This document shows positions 44,157 through 55,251 of a stretch of 64,000 bases of DNA, in pieces; position 1 is the stretch's first letter, and each line of letters opens with the position of its first letter. Source of the DNA: Cadophora sp. MPI-SDFR-AT-0126 (Eukaryota > Ascomycota > Leotiomycetes > Helotiales > Ploettnerulaceae). Under the pieces are notes generated by a model. That model did no database searches, was not told the origin of the DNA, and worked only from the letters and a program-made list of their open reading frames with translations. The DNA lies in assembly GCA_020747065.1 (NCBI GenBank), contig JAGMVK010000009.1, positions 868,001 through 932,000 of the forward strand, written 5' to 3'. A program made the position numbers and the translations under genes.

Positions 44157-45819
44157 TTTGTTGATCGAACTTGCAACGGTTCAATGTAGAGGAGCTTGAA
44201 AGCAGAAGGCGAATTATTTTTGGGAGGAGCGGTTTTCGGAGTTACTGCTGCTTACGTACTCATCCCCGCCATCCCCCAGCACATTTTGTCCATTTACAAC
44301 CTCCGTACGGGACTACGGAATTTTGGTGAGGCACTTTCTTAGATACCATTTTCAACATCAGCTTATGCTTGAGTTATTATTCATTTCGAATTCTGGGTTT
44401 CATCGAGGCGGGGAAAGTACAATAGCGTGTAATTCACCGTTTGTCCAGTCCCGATGACCACTAAACAGAATCCAGTGCTAAAAACAAGATGTATTTGGCT
44501 TTGAGGCTGAGATTATTGGTGGAAGGAAGAGCGGCACTTCTATTTTCTATCTTGGAATTCTCACCAGGACTAAAATTCGACATGAACAAGACCGCCATGA
44601 AAGATGCTACTGGGAATTCGAGTTGAAGCCTACTTGGTCCATTCATTTTTCAATCATCATATTGCAGATGGCTTGATTGAGCGCACAGAACCGAATTCTT
44701 TCTTCTGCATGTTACTGTTCTCCAAGAGTGAGGTTAAGCTATCTGTTTTCAGGGTAGCTTAATGCAGCTTCCAGCATACTGAACAGGGAAAAACTCAGCA
44801 CTGTGTGGGATCCCAAGGCAGCTCGACACTTTGGTAGCGTGTATATGGGAGGTGGCATGGTCCGTAACTTTTGACTGAAAGGATGCAATCATCAGCTATG
44901 AAGGGATCTCAGTAGCAGAGCTGTAAAAGGAAGGAATTCGCTGGAGTGAGACAGCCGCAACCTTCATTAATGTATTCTCCCACACTGGTCATGTCTTGAA
45001 GAGAGAGACTGGCTCGATCCAAAATCCCTTGTGGCTAGTGGGCTTGAAAAATCAGCCACGAATATGTTTACCGTAAAGCGAATATCGCTGGAGGCTGTAT
45101 ACTTCTTTGGGTAGGCAACCTTTCAAGCATAAAACTCGCTTAACTCAGTTTCTTACTTCTACTTACCAGCAGGTAAGGTAAACAAAGTGGAGGCAAGATA
45201 CTTTCTCCTAGGCTCTTCGCTTGATAACAGTTGTCGTGCGAATATATTCGTCGTAATATATGCTATTTTGGAGTTCTAAGAGGGAATGGGCGGGAGCACC
45301 GAAAATATATTCTTAAGCATGCGAGGGTTCTTCTGCAATTCCGTAGTAACAGAGATCGACAGAAAAATCGTCTCCATTGACGATTCTTACCTCATCAGTG
45401 CTATTGACCTAATGAAAAGAATTCGCTCTTGTAAGCAGGCCACTGGGATAAAGAGGCGGTGATGACGACTTTTGATGACAGAGAAGTTTTCAAGCTGTTG
45501 GTTCGAGGTTGCTGGCGCGAGTGATCACTGTGCACTGAAGAAAGTATCTTGAACCGAATTGCGTCTTTTAGAATATTCCTCAGAATCTGCATGATGAGAT
45601 CCTGGAAAACCACTAGTCACGGGCCAGGAATTCTCGAGGTGGTCATTCCAGGCTTCGATTTCTGATCCGGTAGTGGATGACTAATTGGTTCTGTGAGGAT
45701 ACACGAAAGAGAAAATCTCTAGTCTATCTTCAAATTTACGTGATTACTCACTTGAACGAGTAAGTGATATTTGGTGTAGCTGTTGTGAGGCAGCTGGATC
45801 CTCACGTACTCCGAGGTTG

Positions 45820-45983
45820 GTACGGAAGGGGGTTTCCAATGGGTCTCGTACACCCTAGTAATGCAGTAAGGTTATTCTTCTAATCAACAGTCTGAAGTTC
45901 CAGAATTTTCTCCATACATTTCCTCAAATGTGAAAGTAGAATTTTTGGAGTGTACGAGACCTACTGGAAACACCCTTTCGTAC
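45820..45983. repeat. Short element with ~34-bp terminal inverted repeats (MITE-like)
   Basis: The left arm 45820-45853 begins GTACGGAAGGGGGTTTCC. The right arm 45950-45983, read on the minus strand, begins GTACGAAAGGGTGTTTCC; both end GGTCTCGTACAC. Thirty of 34 positions agree, and three of the four differences are G/A transitions. The 96-bp interior has no coding frame. This fits a miniature inverted-repeat transposable element; a target-site duplication is not evident. Confidence 0.5.
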
Positions 45984-47304
45984 AAGTATTAAGCGAGCCT
46001 CTATTTACAGCAAACCGAGCAGCGGATTGAGTTGTCTGAAAGCGTCACGCAAAAGAACCAGATAATGGATACGCCTCTTACTTCGATCTGAAGCTTTTCT
46101 ATGATCTAAAAGGACTCCACTGCTTTCAATGCCTGTGGCGTTAAACATGTTTTGGCAGTTTCGTGTTCGTCGCCCGAAGTATTGATGTCCCATCCGGTTG
46201 CGAGGACATAGACCGCTGCGGTACCGTTGACCTATGACATACTTAATGGTGACCATAAATGTAGTTTATACAAAGGTTTATATGTTTGTTGTGATCATCC
46301 GGATATATCCGACGTTATTTACGCTGAGGCAAAGGAGTAATTGAGAGTAAGACCACCAGCAAGAAGTCTATATGGTGAGGAATTATCGGCTGGACCCACA
46401 ACTGTACCCAACAACAAGACTCATTAGATTATATGCTTAGCATATTGTGCCAATAGCCCGTGGCAATGCTACTTTCTCATGTTCTCACCTTTGGAGGATT
46501 TGCTCTTGGCCGAAGCGGCTGCATCGGTGGCGTTGAGATCACTACCATTTCTTCCGAAATACCTAGTTGCGGATTTTCCTTTGCATCGAAGCCTGTTTTA
46601 AACTGGTACAGTTGCGAGAAAACAGTTTCTGAATGTTCAGGCGCTACTTGATGCTTAGTGAGAGCAGTGGGTCTTGAAGGATCAAGACACTCGCAGACCG
46701 GGGAGGAAAGAAAAAGAGATAGAGTGAGGTTCAATAAGGTTCTGTCGGAAATGTACTACTAGGTTCAAATAGTGTAGCAATAAATGATATAGAATGACAT
46801 CAGAACAACCAGAGGCAGATTCATACTTCTCCCGAAAGTTGTTTTTATGACTTGCCCTTTCTACAATAATGCGTAAAATTTTATTATTTCTTGAACGAGT
46901 ATTGTATCCCTAATCAAATTTATGGAGGAGATTCTTGAACTAGCTTTGGTGTGTTGAGGGAGAAAAGCCTTCAACTATTGCAGAGCAAATGGTTGGCTTC
47001 TCCGCCGACGAAAAGCCATCCTCCATGTTGGTTGCTGTCCTTCGTATGTCCTAGAATAGCAAGATATTAGACCGATCATTTGCTTGTCACTAGGGACTTC
47101 AATATGCTTCGCAAGTTCTTCTACTCTTGCCATGTCAGAGGAAGGTTAGAAAACATTTGGAGTCTAAAATGTCAAGAGCTGTTTGTCCAAGTGGGGAGGG
47201 ACGCACTTCGTGGTCGGAAATACTCCTTTGAGACATAACTCTGAATTAGTCTTCTAAGACAGCTATGGGCCTGCCAACAAATCAGTATTAATTTTAAGTC
47301 CCTG

Positions 47305-47330
47305 CAGAATTTATATACATATAAATTCTG
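47305..47330. repeat. 26-bp perfect AT-rich palindrome
   Basis: Arms CAGAATTTATAT and ATATAAATTCTG are separated by AC. Twelve paired bases could form a hairpin or cruciform; it may be a terminator-like or binding site or part of a decayed repeat. It sits ~370 bp upstream of the BAR-SH3 gene. Confidence 0.45.
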
Positions 47331-47560
47331 TTGCATGTGTTGTGGCGTGGGCGTGACGAGTCGGGACTATCCAATGCTGCTAAGCTGTTGTTGACGGAGT
47401 GTGGCTAGGTATGCTGCATTCCTGCAGCCCAGGAAAGAGATACAGCGCATTCTGTTACAAAAAAGGTTGCTCTCTATTCAAATGTATATGTGTACAAGAA
47501 GCCCAGAGATCAGCAAGGTATTTGATACTTTTACTTGAACCAGACGACGCCAAGTCTTGG

Positions 47561-47575
47561 TATTAGCACGTGACC
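47561..47575. promoter_or_regulatory. E-box upstream of BAR-SH3 gene
   Basis: GCACGTGA at 47566-47573 (TCACGTGC on the minus strand), 130 bp upstream of the start codon; same core as in the COX9 and TOM6 promoters. Confidence 0.35.
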
Positions 47576-47702
47576 CTGTCGTCATTCAGCCGGGCTGTGC
47601 CGGCAAGCGCAATCCGCAAGCCCCTCCAAGTCTCTTCTTCCTCACCCACGCTCCTGTTACAACGAACTCTCCCACGCCCTCACAACCGCCGCCTCTCCGA
47701 AG

Positions 47703-49141
47703 ATGTCTTTCAAGGGCTTTCAAAAGTCCATCGTGAGAGCACCACAGACGTTGAAGCAGCGTTTCTCTATCGGAGACACTACGAAAGATGCGGTCTACAT
47801 CGACTCAGAAAGGCGGTTCAGCGAGTTGGAGAAGGAGACTGAGAAACTTCGAAGCGAGTGAGTCTCCTCCTCGTCCTTGTTACTGTCCCTCCTGACAGGT
47901 AATGCAGATCAAAACGCTATTTCGACGCGATACAAGGAATGATAAATCATCAAATCGAGTTCTCCCAAGCTATCGCCGAGATCTATAAGCCCATATCTGG
48001 AAGGGTGTCCGACCCAGATTCCACTATCCCGGAAGGGAACCCGGAAGGCATTCGAGCTTGTGAGGAATACGAGGCAATCTGTCGAGATCTGCTGGCTACA
48101 CTTCAACCGGAGCTGGAAATGATTGAGACAAGAGTCATTCGGCCAGCGCAGGAATTATTAGAGATAATCAAAGTCATAAGAAAGTCAACTACGAAACGAC
48201 AACACAAGCAACTGGATTACGACAGACATCGCGCAACTCTCAAGAAGCTTCAGGATAAGAAGGAGAAGACTTTGAAAGATGAGAAGGCCATGTACAAAGC
48301 TGAGAACGATGTGGAACAAGCGACGCAGGAGTTCAACTACTTCAACGACTTGCTAAAGGATGAGCTGCCTAAATTGTTCGCTTTGGAACGCGAATTTATC
48401 CGCCCATTGTTCCAGTCTTTCTATTACATGCAACTAAATGTCTTTTATACCCTCCACGAGAAAATGCAAGGTTGCGATATTGGGTATTTCAACCTTCAGC
48501 TGGATGTGGAGGAAGGATTTGAGGCTGCACGAGGAGATATACAGGAAAGAGCAGAAGCCCTGTCTATTGTAAAGTTCAAGACAACCGGTGCAAAGCGTCC
48601 TCCCGGAAGACTTGGTCCTGGTTCGAAGCTTGCCCTCGAAGGCAAGAGTTCTCCCAAGCTCATCGGAGCTGCTCCCAAGCGACAGTCGCTGACGGCGTCG
48701 ACTGAGGAAGAGAATCCACCTCCACCATATTCATCCAACTCATTATCTCCTACCTATGGCGGCGACGAGAAGACCTCGGTAGTTCGCGCCAGTTCTACAG
48801 CGAGTAGTCCATCGTGGGGCTCTGCAGCGAAAGCAAAGGGGCCTGCTCCACCACCTCCGAAGCCGAAGCCATCGCGGCTCAGTGGTGCTCCGGCTGCTGA
48901 GACTGTGACCGCGCTCTACGATTATGAGGCTCAGGCTGAGGGAGATCTGAGCTTCACGACCGGCGATGTGATTGAGATTGTGACGAGGACTAACAACGAA
49001 AACGAGTGGTGGATCGGTAAGGTTAAGGGAAAACAAGGGCAATTTCCAGGTCAGTCTCGCTCTTCTAGCACGGTTACCGACGGTTATGCCTGATCTTATA
49101 CTGACTGTTGTGGTCCAGGAAATTATGTGAAGATCAATTAG
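47703..49141 (+). CDS. hob1: BAR-SH3 amphiphysin-like protein (Rvs167/Hob1)
   Basis: Three exons, join(47703..47857,47908..49049,49119..49141), 439 aa; the last 23-nt exon completes the SH3 domain (GNYVKIN). The BAR domain covers residues ~10-250 ([42 protein letters not shown]; a long coiled coil [21 protein letters not shown]). A Pro/Ser-rich linker with PPPPYS and [10 protein letters not shown] follows. The C-terminal SH3 (~382-439) contains [15 protein letters not shown] and [21 protein letters not shown] dimers bend membranes at endocytic actin patches while the SH3 recruits Pro-rich actin regulators. A single protein with both domains corresponds to Rvs167; Rvs161/Hob3 lack SH3. Confidence 0.95.
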
Positions 49142-50360
49142 GCGATTAGAGCGGATACCATTCACGATTACACGGCTTAGGGCTGGGGGTGTGGAGTGCA
49201 AAGAGCCGACGAGGCTCTCTTTCTCTTCTTGATGAATGCGGCCAGAAGTGTCTGGAGCTAGTGGACGTTTGCATGGATTCGGAGCAAGGATAAAGTAGCA
49301 TTGTACCTAATGACAATCAGTGATCATAACAGCGATTCGCCTTATCTCTCTCGATTCGAACGAATAAATAGCTCAGCAAGCTTGTCTGCTGAGAACCTAA
49401 CGTAGCACCGGGGACGAATGTTGACATCCTAGAGGGTGGATGCAATATGGAACGTCAGGCTGGAAACTCAACTGCGGTCTGGTGAAAGAGGACAAACCAA
49501 TCCAGGAAGTCGCATTGAGCCATTTTCCACCCCCTGCATTCATATGCATCCTGCTGGCACAACAGCAGAATGGGGCACGAGGCAACACGAGGCGGAAACG
49601 AGGCAAACACGGGGTCCGCAGCTAATCTGGCGATCTAACCCCCACCAGTTTGCACACCGGCTGAAGAGCCTCATTTCCCATCCCACGACATGGCACTGAT
49701 AGCATATATCAAGAGCCCCCATCCCCCCAATTTTCTATTTTCTTTTTCCTTTCAAAATGGGCCCGCTGGGGACGAAATATGGCCAGCTGACTTGCCTCAC
49801 ATGCGAAGTCAAGTGGTACCTGCAAGTTTCCGGGCTTGCATGTTGTGTGCGTGGCGTTTTCTCCCACACTCACTGCAGCCGGGCGTTGTGAGAAATGCAG
49901 CAAATGCAAATGGAGAATTTCGTTCTCTCGCTTAAATCTGGCCACGAGTCGAGTGCTCCTCCCCCAAGAACGCCCCGACACACCACACTTGATCATTAAA
50001 CCGAGAGCCAGGGATAGTAAAATGTGGAATGGATGCTTAGTGGGTGGGTGAAACGAATGTCACGCTAGATTGTTCTTTTATGTGGTTTGTTGGTTTGTTA
50101 CACATCGAATCTAGGGGGATATCTTCGCTACTGCTACCGAATTGCATGCCGTGGCTTGCTGTGTTGACCTCAGAGCTTGTGTTGCAGCCCCTCACTTTTG
50201 CTCATTGGTTCAAGTCATGGATCTGCATATCTTTCAATAATAGCCTTTTGATTGGTAACCTGTTGAAGGTACTTAGGAGACCGAAACCCATAAAGACTCT
50301 AGCTCGCCCGACTTGGGAGCATGCACCAACAGACCAAAACAAGAAGACAATGAAAGGCAC
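49142..50360. other. Intergenic region, convergent
   Basis: Lies between the 3' ends of the BAR-SH3 and F-box genes and is longer than expected for facing 3' UTRs (1.2 kb). Only motif-free small frames are present on both strands. No structured RNA was recognised. Confidence 0.4.
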
Positions 50361-52722
50361 TCAAATTATCTCCCCACTCCTGCTCTCCCTCGGCCGATCC
50401 ATCCCAAAATACAGCCCAAGATTTATGTACAGGTACATAGCATCTTCTCGCCAAACCCAGTTTCGAAGCCCAGCACCCCCACGAATATCGACATCGACGC
50501 TCGAGTATCCAGCACGGACATGGACCGTGGATCCACTTGAGCCAGCAACACCTTTTCCCTTCCCCTTGACGTCGATGCTCACCGTCCTATGGGCTTCCGA
50601 CACGTCAACATACACACCCTCCTGTTGCCCCTGCACACCCTCCGCCCATTCCACAGAAGCAGGAGAGTCAAAACCAGATGCGCGACCATCAACATGCGGA
50701 CCTTCACCCACACCTTTCTGCTTCTTCGAAGAGAGTTTTGATAGCCCGCTCCACTGCTTGACTCCAGCCAGCTTGATCGAAGGATCAAACCCCACGAAGA
50801 TAAGGGCTTGCGGCTGATCATAGCCGCCTGTAACATAGACCAAGCTTCTCTCATCGGCCGTGCCTTCTACGTTTCCCAAGTGGGATGGAGGATTCATGAG
50901 TCTGTAAATCGCATCGATATGCTCGTCTGGCTCAAGTATGTTCTGAGCTTCGGGCCAGTACGCAATCGGTGGGACTCGATACATCTCCCTTAGTGCGATA
51001 TTGAGATCAGGATTGGGTCCACGGATGAGGCCCGTCACCGGATCGCGAAGGAGCGGGCCGAGTTTACGGGTTCCTGCTCGAAGTCTTAGGCGTTGTTTGC
51101 CTTGCCAATCGTCTGGATGAGGATCGTCGACAAGATCGAGGTGTGTACTGCAAAACGTGAAGTAGGTTCGGATCCGAGACTTGGCCAAAGTATGTGTTGG
51201 CTGCGTCGACCCGTCGTTTCCAGGATGTGTTCGTTCTGGACGTCTATTGGGCGCGTTAATATGATGTGGATGGTCGTCCTTCCGAAGTAACCGAAGCAAA
51301 GGAATGTTGGGGAGTTCTGAGATGTCTTGCTCGTCAACGTCAGGCTCAAGGGCTACTGTCTCTGCGGTACTTGTTGTATCGGCTGCTGAGGAGCCCGTAG
51401 CGATCGCTGTATCTGCTGCAGTTGACGACGATGCTTCAGCTGAAGGCGACTGATCTGAAGCAGCCACAGGTTCCCAAGAGGAGGTTGTCGGAAAGGCAAA
51501 GTCCTGGTTTAGGGGCGAAGCATCCGGTAAGATAGACGAGTCCTCCGGGTGGTCTTTAGCCGGCGGGAAAACTATGTCTGTTGTATAATAAGTACGCTGA
51601 CTATTACTGCATCCCAAGTACCATTCTTTTCGAGCCTCCACGATCCTGAGTTCACCAGTGCTTTCGTCTACGTCCAAACTTAAGCTGGTCCACCGGTCGT
51701 CGATCGGTCCTTCTTGATGCTGCCTCCGCCACATACTTTTGTTCACTGTCTTTTCCAATAACGCCTTGCAAGGAGAGTTCAGAGGAAATCGGATACAATG
51801 ATAAAAAGAAGTCCAATCGATCTCCTCCACTTCGAAGGAAGTTTGGTTGGAAAGCGCATAGAAGTAATTTCTGTAGAATTCGAAGCAAACTGTTGAACCA
51901 ATCTCTGAGCCTACCATGTCTGGTAGATGTACCTTGTGATCGAACCACTTCCTCGTCTTGTATTCGTAGCCATAGATGACCCATTTCTTGTAGCCATCAG
52001 TTCCGAGTTCCGAATGCGTTCCGTAGTAAAGGTACTGCGAGTTGTGCCGGACAAAAATCTTATCGGTTGATTCCAATTCATGCGCCACCAGTATCCTCCT
52101 GCTTTTAACATGGAACGCTATCAGCCACGTTGGAGAGTCTTCGTCAGAAGCGTCGTATAGGCAGGATAGAATACCGTCCGAATAATGCAGACATTTGAAA
52201 GTGCCGATGTTGTTATCACTGATGTCCGGAAGTGCCTGCGTGAGGAGGCCTGGAATGCTGACTACGAACTCTTCTTGAGCTGAACGGTGCAAGTCCAAGA
52301 TTCGTATTCGGTCATCTAGTGTGTAACACAAGATACCTTTGCGGTAAATATACGCGTCACAGAAGCCAACAGTGGCAATAGTGAAAGGATAGGCAGTGGC
52401 AATGGCATCTCGCCTCTTGGCTGCAATTCGGAGGGCTCGGGCGTTCCCACCACCGTTCTTCACCGCTGCTTGGGCCTCATTGGAATATTTGATCTTGGTC
52501 TTATGTCTGTCAGCAGCTGAAACCACTAAATCTGACCGATTAAGCATCAAAGGTGCATGGCGTCGGGGCACACACCTGAACGAATGATTTACATATCCGC
52601 TCTTCTGAGAGAAGGAACAGAAAATGTTTACTACTTTTGCCGAGGCTGAAGACATCATCGAAACTGAGATTATCTGCGACGTTTGCGAGTACTTCGTAGG
52701 GTAAATTTGTCAAGCGGCACAT
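50361..52722 (-). CDS. F-box protein with large C-terminal region
   Basis: Two exons, complement(join(50361..52499,52576..52722)), 761 aa. The first exon carries the F-box (residues ~4-48: LTNLPYEVLANVADNLSFDD, then FSLGKSSKHF and ICKSFVQ). The intron has a GTGTGT donor and a TAAG acceptor after a CTGAC branch; CAG alternatives nearby run into stops. Residues ~80-370 look like beta-rich repeats (DAYIYRKGILCYTLDDRIRIL, GILSCLYDASD, VIYGYEYKTRKWFD), possibly a propeller that binds the substrate. A Ser/Thr/Ala-rich acidic linker and a conserved-looking end (YVTGGYDQPQALIFVGFDPSIKLAG) follow. F-box proteins bring substrates to SCF (Skp1-cullin) ubiquitin ligases; the target is unknown. Confidence 0.85.
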
Positions 52723-55251
52723 TTGACCCTGCGATAACAGGACACGACTTTCCTGTATTGATTAGAGATTATCAGCACACTTCATGAATCCATTTGCACT
52801 TTTGCACGAAATGAGAATATCACGATATTATATTGATATTTCGGTCTTACCTGCACGCGGGCTGCAATAGGCGGGCAGGCTCATTGGTGATGAAGTGGCG
52901 AAAGAAGTGAGGCGAACTGGTAGAGTCGTTGTCGTTTTTGCTATGGCTTGCATGACGAGGTGTGGGACTTATTATACAACCGGCCAGGAGGCTCTACGAC
53001 GTAAGAAACGGAAGGATCATATTTTGAGCCTCGCATCTTGGCAGGGAGCAGAGATTTGGATCCAAAAGCGGCAATTCAAGTGTGTGCAGGGAACTGCTCG
53101 AACGGACTACACCAAGCTTGGAATGAAGCTGGCTAGGCTACTGGATAAGCTAGCTAGCCACCTCTTCTTGTAGAGCCTCATGCACCTGCGTCGGCTGCGC
53201 CTGGCCCGCCAGCCTCGTCAAAATTATGGGCAGAAACGACGCATCACTTGACAATTTTCCTCTAATGCAATTCAACGTGGATAGGTGACCACAACCAACC
53301 TCATCGGGTGATTGCCAGAATCGACGTGGCCTCTCACACACTGCGAAGTGAGTGTGAGAGAGCAGAAACATGTGTTCCTGTGATCGATCTCTTTTTTTTC
53401 GTTTTTGAAAGTCAAAGGGAAGTGCCACCACCGCTGTCTACTGTACGGAGGAGTGTAAGGCAAGGGGCAGGGATGCTGTGGAACTTCCAGCCAGCCAGTG
53501 AGCATGTGCATATGCATGCGACCCCACACCACCAACTCGTACACTACTTCCGCTGCGGCAAATCTTCCAGCCGAGCGGAGCCTCAATCCTGATTTTTTCA
53601 GGGGCATTTGCAGTCCCCAAATTCCGTTGTCTTTCAGTTTCATGATGGCATCTGACTCCAGCCGCCTCAACATTGATGTCCCACAGAACTCTGTCATAAA
53701 TGATCATTGTAACACTGGGGAAGAAAAGATTCAATAGGCAAAATAGATGAGCGAAATTTTCGTGAGGGGAAAGCCTTCTCAGTCGGGCGTCATGCTTGGG
53801 TGGATGCACCATGTCCGCGCACACGTCCTCTGGCATGCGGTACTTTGCACTTGCATTCCGGCTCTCCTCTCAAACAAGAGATATGCCCCGTTCATCCCTC
53901 TGAGAACAGCATAGTTTGGCGTTACCAATAATCGAGCGATGTAGTCTGAAGCAGAACAATGCGGCTCCCTGGCCGCTCGCAGTAACATGTAAACTTCGGG
54001 TCTGTCCAAGTCTGCCTTGTCTGCACGACGATGCTTCCCCGGAAAACAGCTGATAAACTGGCCATGCGGGAAACCTGTCCCTAGACGTATTGGGATATGG
54101 AAGGTAAAGCAGCTATGCTTCTCGATCAACTGGATTTCGATGAACCAAACTCTAGCCTCTGAAGACTGCAACCACAAAGTCAAAGCTCTCAACAACCAAG
54201 AGATCGAAGACATTGACGCCCAGCTCACGAGCGAAAAGAACAAGCCAAAAGCCCCGACCATACAAGATTGGATCACCACCTCGGCGTAACCAACAAGGCG
54301 TAAGACAATCGGGCTGGAAATACGAGGAATGGCCATGGCGGCTGCAGAACGGCATAAGACAGATCCTGTGTGAGCCATTCAAGTTGGAACGGCTTAAGAA
54401 ACGAACCTGACAGTGGCAGTTTGGGGTCCGTGGAAGCCGATGCCATTCGCAGTGCGTTCTGGTTTGTCATTCATAAGCACGTCCCAGATCTTGAGTAGCC
54501 AGCCACTGACCTGAATCCTCAACTTATTGAATCTCTTCTTGCTCCTGGCCTGACGTTGTGGAGGCGAAAGGACATCCATAAGCTGACAGGAAAAGAACAG
54601 AGAAGGGAAGGAGAGAGCGGGATATAAGAGGATAGAAAGACCTTGCAGACACAAAGTGTTGTAAGAAAGACCTCCTTGACGAATCTATCATGGGGAAGGT
54701 GGAAGCGGCACATGAAGACGCTTGCTTGGTCGGCGTCCCCGGATCCTTTCCCCTTTCGGTTGCGCGCGTTAAAAGACCAAGATGCATCTCAACGTTAGCA
54801 AGATAGCTACAATACCATCAGCATGTTCTTAATCGATTCTTGACTTGAATAGCAACTCCAGAGATGATTTCGGGGATAGCACATAAGGTAGACACTGGGT
54901 CGTCCAGACTAACCCAAATCTCGCATATTCTCCGGCAATGCCTCGGGATCCGTGGATTGATGCTTTCCCCGGCGCTACTAAGTACATCAAATGGTTCAAA
55001 ATCTACAGGAGAATACAATAATTTTCTTTTACGAGGAGTCAAAATCTTTTGTCGTTGACGCAAACACGCAAGAGTCCTCTCAATCTCAAATTTAGCGGTC
55101 AGTATCTTCATTGCTCGTAACCACGCCAATGGATTGACGGGAATACCGACCAAACCACCCATTCGCCCACCCACCTTTGCCAGAAAAAGAGCTTCAGGGT
55201 TAGGGGAGCCAGCCTAGGATCAAGGTCGGACACTAGCAGCTTAATTGAGGC
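52723..55251. other. 2.5-kb gene-free interval
   Basis: No exon with recognisable motif was found. The longest frames are a 199-codon minus-strand frame at 53779-54378 (no family pattern, codon use not gene-like) and a 90-codon plus-strand frame at 54017-54289 that starts inside non-coding-looking sequence. Presumably the promoters of the F-box and MFS genes plus unknown sequence. Confidence 0.4.

Larger units (their letters stand above)
44157..47702. other. 3.5-kb gene-poor, AT-rich interval
   Basis: No supported gene. It contains an inverted-repeat element (45820-45983), a 26-bp perfect palindrome (47305-47330) and an E-box near the right end. A 63-codon plus-strand frame at 46460-46651 has a hydrophobic start and four Cys but no other support. 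The AT-rich, frame-poor character is compatible with decayed repeats or an accessory insertion. Confidence 0.45.

Noticed and set aside
44157..47702. Decayed transposase or retrotransposon in the gene-poor interval
   Set aside because: No DDE, reverse-transcriptase or integrase motif in any frame; only the short inverted-repeat element can be supported.
50044..50817. 257-codon plus-strand frame
   Set aside because: Its right half is antisense to the F-box gene's C-terminal coding sequence and its left half lacks motifs.
54017..54289. 90-codon plus-strand frame with a plausible hydrophilic C-terminal half
   Set aside because: The first half looks non-coding, and no homologous family or splice structure supports it.
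53779..54378. 199-codon minus-strand open frame
   Set aside because: No family motif, no splice context and composition unlike neighbouring genes; it overlaps other frames in a gene-free stretch.
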